This document shows, in pieces, positions 1 to 6,085 of a stretch of 12,555 nt of DNA. The stretch's first letter is position 1. Each line of letters begins with the position of its first letter. A model generated the notes under the pieces. The model was not told where the DNA came from, did no database searches, and was given only the letters and a program-made list of their open reading frames with translations. The DNA comes from Tannerella sp. (GTDB lineage Bacteria > Bacteroidota > Bacteroidia > Bacteroidales > Tannerellaceae): the NCBI GenBank assembly GCA_031277235.1, contig JAITMT010000451.1:1-12555 (forward strand), given 5' to 3'. The translations under genes and the position numbers were made by a program.

Positions 1-4
1 TGTG

Positions 5-12
5 TACCTTTG
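5..12 (+). promoter_or_regulatory. possible Bacteroidetes -7 element at left edge
   Basis: The octamer TACCTTTG matches the Bacteroidetes -7 consensus TAnnTTTG. The partner -33 TTTG would lie outside the window, so only half of a promoter can be checked. If active, transcription would start near position 18 and run into the palindromic terminator-like element at 71-108 before the glycan genes. Confidence 0.3.
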
Positions 13-43
13 TTCCCGGGTTAAATGTACTTTTTTCATGTCA

Positions 44-123
44 ACTTTAAAAGTAAGAAATTTTTCCCAACTCTGCATCGGGGGCATGCCCCCGATGCAG
101 AGTTTTTTTCTACTTAAAGTTGC
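44..123. repeat. nested imperfect inverted repeat around the palindrome
   Basis: The left arm reads CAACTTTAAAAGTAAGAAA. The right arm, reverse-complemented, reads CAACTTTAAGTAGAAA, so the two match apart from small insertions. They flank the 32-bp palindrome almost symmetrically. The outer end lies about 20 bp from where recognisable glf coding sequence begins (about 143). Either an insertion-element end or a MITE-like element would give this picture; no transposase is visible within the window. Confidence 0.4.
71..108 (+). terminator. perfect 32-bp palindrome followed by T-run
   Basis: Positions 71-102 are a perfect inverted repeat with no mismatch (half-site CTCTGCATCGGGGGCA, centre CATG), followed directly by seven Ts. 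As RNA this is a very stable GC-rich hairpin plus U-tract, the layout of an intrinsic terminator for transcription arriving from the left. On the other strand the T-run is weaker. Imperfect outer arms (about 44-60 and 108-123) extend the symmetry, so it could also be the core of a small mobile or repeat element. Confidence 0.7.
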
Positions 124-142
124 ATTTGTTAGTTGAAATTAA

Positions 143-979
143 GGGGAAACGGCAGAAAAACTAAAATCGGAATTGCTTAAATATTTTCTCCTGAATACCG
201 GAATATCCGTTTTCGACCTAATCAGTCATCCGAATGAAATGATTCGAGACCTTGGCAAATTTATCCGCGAAAAAGTATTTATAAACTATACGGCTAAGCA
301 ATGGGGTATTCCCATTGATGAAATAGATCAAACGGTAATCAATCGGGTACCGGTTATTATCGGTTATGACGATACATATTTTCGGGATAGATTTCAAATG
401 ATGCCGACTTTCGGTTATACTTCCCTGATTACAAATATTTTAAATCATAAAGATATAGATATAAAGGTGAATATCAATGTAAAACAATTACTTTCCATTA
501 ATTTAGACATCAATGAGATTTTTTTTATAAATCAAAAATTTAACGGTATTGTCTTTTTCACCGGCGCCATTGATGAATTTTTGGATTATAAGTTTGGCGT
601 ATTACCATACCGTTCACTCAATTTAGTATTTGAAGATCATGATGTTGAATATTATCAATCCAATTCCGTAATTAATTATCCCAACGAAGAATCTTTTACC
701 CGGATTACCGAATTTAAATATTTGATGCCTGCGCTCCCGTCAACAGGGAAAGGTACAACCATATTAAAGGAGTATCCTGTTGAATACAAGTCAAATGGTA
801 TTTACGAGCCATTTTATCCAATAGTAAATGATAAAAGCACTGAAATATATGCAAAGTATGTTCTTGCAATAAAAAAGATTCGTAATTTACATCTTTGTGG
901 AAGACTTGCAGAATACAAGTATTATAACATGGATTCCGTTATTTTAAACGCCTTAATACTTTCAGATGGAACCAAATAG
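143..979 (+). pseudogene. glf: UDP-galactopyranose mutase, 5'-truncated
   Basis: Glf is an FAD enzyme that interconverts UDP-galactopyranose and UDP-galactofuranose, the donor for Galf in surface glycans. Recognisable family landmarks run in order: NYTAKQWG, RVPV...DDTYF.DRFQMMP, GYTSL, TGAIDEFLDYKFG.LPYRS, EYPVEYK, the EPFYP region and the C-terminal GRLAEYKYYNMD. What is missing is the N-terminal part, roughly 100 residues with the GxGxxG FAD-binding Rossmann motif. The family is usually about 360-390 residues, whereas only about 278 codons are open here. In-frame homology starts right after a TAA at 140-142. The only plausible start is a TTG at 173, with no good ribosome site. Without the FAD site it should be inactive. 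The second Arg of the usual R-x-P-x-R motif is Ile here. The 3' end overlaps the next gene by 14 nt, typical of an operon. Confidence 0.88.
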
Positions 980-1394
980 CAGGAAACAGTTATTTCCGGG
1001 AGATCACATCATAATAATAAAAGAGATGATTTTGTATGGAATTATCGGCTCCATCTCAGCCGGTCTCGACAGCCTAATCTTTTACCTTTTGCGTGGACTT
1101 CACTGGAATTTGTATGTCGTTAATTTTATCAGCATTAATACGGGAATTACCTGCAGTTTTTTCCTGAACGCATATTTTAATTTTAGAATAACCGACAGGA
1201 TATCCGTGCGGGCAATAAAATTCTTTATCATAGGTTACTGTGGATTATCATTATCCATGTTGATTATTTTTTTCGGGGTTGAAATAATGAATTATCACGA
1301 CATGACCATCAAGATAATTTCGATTTTTATTGTTGCCGCATTTCAGTTTATTTTGAATAAATACATTACTTTCAGGAGGAAGGCAAATGGATAA
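966..1394 (+). CDS. GtrA-family membrane protein (putative polyprenyl-linked sugar flippase)
   Basis: This is a 142-residue protein with four predicted membrane segments, at about 18-40, 50-72, 82-105 and 112-133. Its two repeat-like halves each end in an aromatic-rich F-x-N/F-R stretch (SFFLNAYFNFR and FILNKYITFRR), the PF04138 (GtrA) pattern. Family members are proposed to flip undecaprenyl-phosphate-linked sugars across the inner membrane. The ATG overlaps the glf remnant by 14 nt, and the stop overlaps the downstream glycosyltransferase start by 8 nt, so translation is probably coupled. The length is normal for the family, with no lesion seen. The function is inferred from family and context; the sugar carried is unknown, with Galf a guess from the adjacent glf. 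Confidence 0.85.
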   Translation: MEPNSRKQLFPGDHIIIIKEMILYGIIGSISAGLDSLIFYLLRGLHWNLYVVNFISINTGITCSFFLNAYFNFRITDRISVRAIKFFIIGYCGLSLSMLIIFFGVEIMNYHDMTIKIISIFIVAAFQFILNKYITFRRKANG

Positions 1395-2094
1395 ATTATA
1401 TATCGTTATTCCCGCGTATAATGAAGCCGAAAACATCGTTTCTGTCGCCAGGGAATGGCATGAAGTTGTTAAAAATATAAGCGAAGACTCAAGGTTAGTG
1501 ATCATTGACGACGGAAGCAAGGACAACACCTATTCCATTCTTAACGGATTCAAAGGTGAATTGCCTCAATTGACTGCAATAACGAAACCTAACGGTGGAC
1601 ACGGCGCAACGGTTTTGTACGGATATAATTACGCTTTGAGTCAGGGTGCAGACTATGTCTTTCAAACCGATTCCGACGGCCAGACAATCCCTTCAGAATT
1701 TCGGGAATTTTGGGAATCGCGCCAAATGTTTTCAGCCGTTATCGGATACAGAAATCAAAGAAAGGATGGAGTTTCGCGTATTTTTGTATCAAAAGTTCTA
1801 AAAACTGTGTTGTGGAGTGTTTTTAAATTGAACATACCGGATGCCAATACCCCTTTCAGATTGATAAAAAGCGATGTTTTGAAGAAATATGTTCCGAAAA
1901 TTCCACACGACTTTAATCTGTCAAATGTTTTGCTCACTGTTTTTCTGGTTAAATACGAGAAAGATGTTAAATTTATTCCCATCACTTTCAGACCAAGGCA
2001 GGGCGGAATTAATTCGATCAATTTAAGAAAGATTGTCAAACTTGGATTTCAAGCAATAAAAGATTTCCTTGAACTCAGGAAAATGATGAAATAA
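1387..2094 (+). CDS. family 2 glycosyltransferase, DPM1/GtrB-like
   Basis: This is a 235-residue GT-A-fold GT2 enzyme. It has an N-terminal IVIPAYNEAENI, the nucleotide-binding IDDGSKDNT (residues 40-48) and the DxD metal site in QTDSDGQ (D95, D97). The fold end carries DANTPFRLIK and a basic RPRQGG loop. This is the dolichyl/undecaprenyl-phosphate hexosyltransferase type, which moves a sugar from a nucleotide donor to a polyprenyl phosphate on the cytoplasmic face. Unlike GtrB/ArnC proteins (about 310 residues) it has no C-terminal membrane hairpin, so it is soluble or peripheral like eukaryotic DPM1. The ATG at 1387 follows a strong AGGAGGA (1374-1380) lying inside the gtrA-like gene. The gene sits between the GtrA-like flippase and the GT-C-like protein, supporting a shared pathway. 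Donor sugar unknown. Confidence 0.9.
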   Translation: MDKLYIVIPAYNEAENIVSVAREWHEVVKNISEDSRLVIIDDGSKDNTYSILNGFKGELPQLTAITKPNGGHGATVLYGYNYALSQGADYVFQTDSDGQTIPSEFREFWESRQMFSAVIGYRNQRKDGVSRIFVSKVLKTVLWSVFKLNIPDANTPFRLIKSDVLKKYVPKIPHDFNLSNVLLTVFLVKYEKDVKFIPITFRPRQGGINSINLRKIVKLGFQAIKDFLELRKMMK

Positions 2095-2117
2095 AGTTGT
2101 TAAAATAAATATTAATT

Positions 2118-3926
2118 ATGGCAAAACAAATGTCCAAATCAATCAAAATAAACTCCAAAGAGAGACTTGCCAAGCCTGTTCCCTTTTTTGTCCTCGGGCT
2201 TGTATTCATTGTTTTAAGCGTGTTTATTTCTTTCAGTCCGGACATAACAAGGGGATGGGGATTTAATTACATCCGTTTTTTTGCTCCTCCGGTTATCATT
2301 TTCTATTATGTGCTATTGTTTTGTTTCTGGTTTCCGCCGGTCAATCAACTCATCGTCCGTTATGCGACCAAAATAAGCCGGGCAAACATCCTCGCTTTCG
2401 GAGCCAGATACAAATACCTTTTGTTTGTACTTGTCAGCATTGCTTTCGGATTTGCTTTCCATTTTCTAAAAATAAAATATATCTTCCTCGGAGATTTGGA
2501 TATCCGCGCAAAGCAAATTGAAGAAGGAGTCATCATGAATGATGAATACTTTACCATGTTGTTTTTCAAACATGTATACCTTTTTCTACATTCAAAATTT
2601 GAATTTACCGGCATTCAAACGATACGGCTGTTTGATTATATAACCGGTTCTCTCTTCATTTTCATTTCTTTATGTACCTCCAACCTTTTGGGGAACACGT
2701 TCCTGAAAAAATTATCCCTCTTTCTGATTGGTACACTCTCATGCACTATCATACTGCAATTCTGCGGCTATACTGATGTTTATGCCTTGGCAGTTCTGTT
2801 TTTAGCGCTCTATCTCTTTACCAGTGTTTTACATCTGAAAGGAAAGGTTGGAATCTACCTGCCATTTATCGTCTTATTGGCAGGCATTGGTTTTCACCTG
2901 TTGCTGGTATGTTTGTTTCCTTCGTTTATCTATTTATTTTATAGAAATGTATTATGGAAATATCCGCTCTTTCGCAAAAAAAGCACCATCATTACGCTTC
3001 TCCTGATCGCATCCCCATTTTTATTCATAGCCGTTAACAAATTTGCAATACCGAAAATAATGCCATTCCGTGCGGACGACAGCAGTTTGATGACCTTGTT
3101 TTCTGTAAGTCACTGGAAAGAATTTACCAATTCGCAAGTTTTGGCTTCGGGTATCGGATTCTTTTTATGGTTAATCATTCTTTTGCATAGTCTGTTAAAT
3201 CGTATCAAATATGATGCCATTCAATGGTTTTTACTCCTTTCTTCGGTATCCATCGTCGGTCTCATGTTTGTTTTTAATGCGCTTCGGGGTAGCGGCGACT
3301 GGGATATTTTGGCTTTTACTGCCTTGGCTTATAACCTGAGTAATGTTTACTATCTCCTTTCGCTGCATGACAAAAAATTGTACAATAACATAAAATATGG
3401 AATTGCCATGCTTGCTTGCTTCTCCATCTTGCATACCTCTTTCTGGATAGCAACCAATAAAACGAATGCCTCCATCGGATGGATAGAACGGGCTATTGAA
3501 AACGATCCGGCTCACTATTATAAGAATTCATTCAGCAATGAAGCGATGCTGGCGGCTATGTTCGGAGCTAACAATATGGAAGAGAGGTCATTGAAATGGC
3601 ATCGTATTGCCTATAAAAAACAGGCGAATGATCCGCGAATGGGCTTTAATTTTGCTTTAATGCTTATAAACCGGAATCAGAAGGCAGAGGCAATCGCTAT
3701 TCTTAACGACGTAATAAACAAATTTCCTCTTTATCCGTTGCCTTATCCGCAATTGGCAAATATCTATATCGAAAATAAAGATTACGAATCGTTATACCAT
3801 TTGTTAGTGAAGATGGAAACTGCCTATAACGGTAATCCGGATGTTTTTAACAGTAGATTGACCAAAGAAACTATTGAGCACCTTTTTTCTATTCTAAAAC
3901 AATTGAAAGTTTCTTACACACAATGA
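2118..3926 (+). CDS. multi-pass GT-C-like membrane protein with TPR-like C-terminal domain
   Basis: This is a 602-residue protein. About eleven or twelve hydrophobic segments fill residues 20 to 445, and a soluble, helical, TPR-like tail follows from about 455 to 600 (alternating A/L/Y helices such as FALMLINRNQKAEAIAIL and YPQLANIYIENKDYESL). After the third segment a loop carries LGDLD (D126, D128), placed like the acidic metal-binding motif in the first outer loop of GT-C glycosyltransferases. I infer a polyprenyl-phosphate-sugar-dependent transferase acting on the periplasmic face. No specific family is recognised, so substrate and acceptor are unknown. It starts 23 nt after the GT2 gene, the last of the + strand block, and its stop lies about 30 bp from the hypB remnant on the other strand. 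It could instead be a polymerase or YfhO-like protein. Confidence 0.75.
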   Translation: MAKQMSKSIKINSKERLAKPVPFFVLGLVFIVLSVFISFSPDITRGWGFNYIRFFAPPVIIFYYVLLFCFWFPPVNQLIVRYATKISRANILAFGARYKYLLFVLVSIAFGFAFHFLKIKYIFLGDLDIRAKQIEEGVIMNDEYFTMLFFKHVYLFLHSKFEFTGIQTIRLFDYITGSLFIFISLCTSNLLGNTFLKKLSLFLIGTLSCTIILQFCGYTDVYALAVLFLALYLFTSVLHLKGKVGIYLPFIVLLAGIGFHLLLVCLFPSFIYLFYRNVLWKYPLFRKKSTIITLLLIASPFLFIAVNKFAIPKIMPFRADDSSLMTLFSVSHWKEFTNSQVLASGIGFFLWLIILLHSLLNRIKYDAIQWFLLLSSVSIVGLMFVFNALRGSGDWDILAFTALAYNLSNVYYLLSLHDKKLYNNIKYGIAMLACFSILHTSFWIATNKTNASIGWIERAIENDPAHYYKNSFSNEAMLAAMFGANNMEERSLKWHRIAYKKQANDPRMGFNFALMLINRNQKAEAIAILNDVINKFPLYPLPYPQLANIYIENKDYESLYHLLVKMETAYNGNPDVFNSRLTKETIEHLFSILKQLKVSYTQ

Positions 3927-3953
3927 ACCCGGTTCTGAAAAATAGTCACAGTT

Positions 3954-4246
3954 TATTTTCGCTTCGAGATAACAGTCTTCGCCCGTATCAACTTGATACA
4001 CAGGAACATTCAGAGTCACAATATGATCCGCGTCATTCGTAGTTACCGGTCGCCTTCGATGACGGAAATCGCAATTTTATCCTTGAGCCGCCGGATGGTT
4101 TCTTCCAGCAGCGTCGTTTTCCTCTACCCCGGCGAACTCATCAGATTGAGGCACAAAATATTTTTCTCCTTAAAATACAGACTGTTAGCATCTACTATTT
4201 TTTGATTCCTGTCCAAAATGTCCTGCTCTATTCCCAGCAGTATTTT
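3954..4246 (-). pseudogene. hypB: hypB remnant (hydrogenase nickel incorporation GTPase)
   Basis: Read on the minus strand, the fragment shows HypB landmarks: an N-terminal stretch (ILDRNQKIVDAN), then NLMSSPG leading into the P-loop. The Walker A is destroyed: family G-x-G-K-T reads G-stop-R-K-T, with TAG at 4126-4124. The same frame then continues with TLLEETI and VIEGDR. At 4045-4043 a TAA appears, and a one-base shift restores the frame as TTNDADHIV, VPVYQVDTG and DCYLEAK, matching HypB's Q-T-x-x-D-A and T-G-x-x-C-H-L-D-A, with the His now Tyr. The C-terminal half is gone; homology fades near 3954, beside the 3' end of the glycan block. HypB normally delivers nickel to [NiFe] hydrogenases. 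This copy cannot make a working protein. Confidence 0.85.
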
Positions 4247-4330
4247 TTCTTCGATTGCAGAGGTATTCTTTTCTTTCGCTTTTTCTTCCGCAATTTCCAC
4301 CATATTAAGCGCTAATGATAATTCATGCAT
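4247..4330 (-). pseudogene. hypA: hypA 5' remnant (nickel chaperone), fused in frame to hypB remnant
   Basis: The fragment begins MHELSLALNMVEIAEEKAKE, the N-terminus of HypA/HybF nickel chaperones, including the nickel-binding His2. It keeps about 28 of the usual 110-120 residues. The zinc-binding CxxC part is absent, and the frame runs straight into HypB-like sequence, so an internal deletion has joined hypA to hypB. A good ribosome site (GGAGAAA) sits just before the ATG, and the start overlaps the hypF remnant stop by 8 nt, preserving the old operon arrangement. The resulting 68-codon frame ends at the TAG in the hypB P-loop. The exact join (around 4247) is my estimate. Confidence 0.8.
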
Positions 4331-4445
4331 AGATTTTCTCCTTTAATTTTTCCGCCGCCACTACCAATTGCCCGACCGAAACGCCCGCATCGTTGCAGGG
4401 AATTTGCGAAAGGACGAATAAAGGTATGTTTTTTTCCGAACTCAA
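4323..4445 (-). pseudogene. hypF: hypF 3' remnant (carbamoyltransferase HypF C-terminus)
   Basis: The minus-strand frame ends QIPCNDAGVSVGQLVVAAEK before a TGA at 4325-4323. This matches the extreme C-terminus of HypF, where PxNDGGxxLGQ is the hallmark. HypF normally makes the carbamoyl group that becomes cyanide in the [NiFe] hydrogenase cofactor and is about 750 residues long. Only about the last 40 residues are recognisable. The frame stays open to a TAG at 4493-4491, but upstream residues do not look like HypF. The 8-nt overlap with the hypA start is the relic of an operon junction. The missing part must have been deleted between here and the asnS end at 4545. Confidence 0.72.
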
Positions 4446-4470
4446 AGACTTGGGAGTTACATAATAATCT

Positions 4471-4511
4471 AACGGACAAAATCCGGATCTCTACAGATGG
4501 TTTTGTCCATT
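4471..4511 (-). terminator. hairpin downstream of asnS
   Basis: Arms AACGGACAAAATCC (4471-4484) and GGTTTTGTCCATT (4499-4511) are near-perfect reverse complements around a 14-nt loop. The element lies 34 nt past the asnS stop on the minus strand. No long U-tract follows, so if it ends asnS transcripts it may act as a 3'-end stabiliser or a weak or factor-assisted terminator rather than a classic intrinsic one. Confidence 0.45.
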
Positions 4512-4544
4512 AGACCTATATATCAAATAATTACAAATAGAACC

Positions 4545-5942
4545 CTAAAACTCCGCATTTTTAGGAGTGCGCGGGAAAGGAATTACGTCCCGGATATTCG
4601 CCATGCCCGTAACGAAGAGCAGCAGCCGCTCGAAGCCCAAACCGAAACCGGCGTGCGGACAGGCGCCAAACCTGCGCGTGTCGAGATACCACCACATGTC
4701 TTTCATCGGGATGTGCATTTCCTCGATCCGCGCCATCAGTTTGTCGTAGTCGGCTTCGCGTTCCGAGCCGCCGATGATTTCGCCGATTTTGGGAAACAGC
4801 ACGTCCATCGCGCGAACCGTCTTGCCGTCGTCGTTCAGTTTCATGTAAAACGCCTTTATCTCTTTCGGATAATTGGTCAGAATAACCGGCTTTTTGAAAT
4901 GATTTTCAACGAGATAGCGTTCGTGTTCGGAGGCAAGGTCGGCGCCCCAGAAAATCGGAAATTCAAACTTATATCCCTTTGCCACAGCCTCTTCCAGAAT
5001 CCTGATTCCTTCGGTGTAGTCCAGTCTTACAAATGTTTCCTTGATGACGCCTTCCAGTCTGGCAATCAATTCCTTATCAAACATGTCGTTGAGAAACTGC
5101 ACATCGTCGCGGCAGTTGTCCAGCGCCCATTTGACGCAATATTTGATGAAATCTTCCGCCAAATCCATGTTTTCCTCGATTTCGTTGAAAGCGACTTCGG
5201 GTTCAATCATCCAAAACTCCGCCAGATGGCGCGGCGTATTGGAATTTTCGGCGCGGAACGTCGGTCCGAACGTGTAGATCGCACCCACTCCCATCGCTGC
5301 CAATTCGCCCTCCAACTGTCCTGATACCGTGAGATTTGCCTGTTTTCCGAAGAAATCGTCGTCATAGAGAATGGCTCCGTTTTCGTCTTTTTTCAGGTCG
5401 TGCAAATTCAGCGTCGTTACCTGAAACATTTGCCCTGCACCTTCGGCGTCGCTTGCCGTGATAATGGGGGCGTGAAAATAGAAAAAGCCTCTTTCGTGGA
5501 AGAACTGATGAATGGCAATTGCCATGTGGTGACGGATGCGCAACACCGCTCCGAAAGTATTTGTACGCGGGCGCAGATGGGCGATTTCGCGCAGAAATTC
5601 CAGCGAATGACCTTTTTTCTGCAACGGATACGTATTCGGGTCGGCAAGTCCCAATATTTTAATGGTATTAGCCTGAATTTCAGAGGACTGACCTTTTCCC
5701 TGCGACGCTACCAATTTTCCCGTTACACTCAGGCACGCGCCCGTCGTAATCTGTTTCAACGTGTCTTCGCCGATTTTGTCGGCGTCGGCGACGATCTGAA
5801 TGTTTTTGATGGTAGAGCCGTCATTCAGGGCAATAAACGTAACCTGTTTACTGCCTCTACTCGTTCTTACCCAGCCATTTGCGGTTACGTCCGTCCCGAA
5901 CGCTTCCGATTTTAACACATCTGTTATTTTTGTTCCTTTCAT
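4545..5942 (-). CDS. asnS: asparaginyl-tRNA synthetase
   Basis: Class IIb synthetase that charges tRNA-Asn with asparagine using ATP in the cytoplasm. The protein has 465 residues, essentially the length of E. coli AsnS. An N-terminal OB-fold anticodon-binding domain (GWVRTSRGSKQVTFIALNDG) spans about residues 1-100. The class II core follows, with motif 2 in FRAENSNTPRHLAEFWMIEPE (Arg near 228) and motif 3 in GFGLGFERLLLFVTG near 431-445. It ends with the family-typical RDVIPFPRTPKNAEF. The start at 5942 is the first codon of MKGTKITDVL; no Shine-Dalgarno is obvious, usual for this phylum. It is the last gene of the purB, rluB, asnS run, 143 bp below rluB across a hairpin repeat. The asparagine rather than aspartate assignment rests on the overall AsnRS-like sequence. 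Confidence 0.97.
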   Translation of the reverse strand: MKGTKITDVLKSEAFGTDVTANGWVRTSRGSKQVTFIALNDGSTIKNIQIVADADKIGEDTLKQITTGACLSVTGKLVASQGKGQSSEIQANTIKILGLADPNTYPLQKKGHSLEFLREIAHLRPRTNTFGAVLRIRHHMAIAIHQFFHERGFFYFHAPIITASDAEGAGQMFQVTTLNLHDLKKDENGAILYDDDFFGKQANLTVSGQLEGELAAMGVGAIYTFGPTFRAENSNTPRHLAEFWMIEPEVAFNEIEENMDLAEDFIKYCVKWALDNCRDDVQFLNDMFDKELIARLEGVIKETFVRLDYTEGIRILEEAVAKGYKFEFPIFWGADLASEHERYLVENHFKKPVILTNYPKEIKAFYMKLNDDGKTVRAMDVLFPKIGEIIGGSEREADYDKLMARIEEMHIPMKDMWWYLDTRRFGACPHAGFGLGFERLLLFVTGMANIRDVIPFPRTPKNAEF

Positions 5943-5950
5943 AATTTTAT

Positions 5951-6076
5951 ATTTGAAAATTTGAAGATTTGAAAATTCGAGAAAACCCCTCCCCAGCCCT
6001 CCCCAAAGGGGAGGGAGTCCCCCTCCTTCGGAGGGGTTAGGGGAGGCTTTGAACTTTGAACCTTAAACCTTGAACT
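5951..6076. repeat. C/G-rich nested-hairpin intergenic repeat with TTTGAA-type flanks
   Basis: A long-range stem CCTCCCC (5988-5994) / GGGGAGG (6040-6046) encloses two perfect small hairpins: CCCTCCCC-aaa-GGGGAGGG (5997-6015) and CCCCTCC-ttc-GGAGGGG (6020-6036). Together they form a three-way-junction shape. The flanks are reiterated TTTGAA-like words: ATTTGAAAATTTGAAGATTTGAAAA on the asnS side, and TTTGAACTTTGAACCTTAAACCTTGAAC on the rluB side. The element fills almost the whole rluB-asnS gap. It resembles REP-like dispersed palindromic repeats; only one copy is in this window. Confidence 0.75.
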
Positions 6077-6085
6077 TTATATTAA

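Noticed and set aside
3993..4205. 70-codon + strand frame between the glycan block and asnS
   Set aside because: It is antisense to the hypB remnant, which has recognisable family motifs.
4497..5324. 275-codon + strand frame opposite asnS
   Set aside because: It lies wholly within strongly conserved asnS coding sequence, with no recognisable protein features and no start signal.
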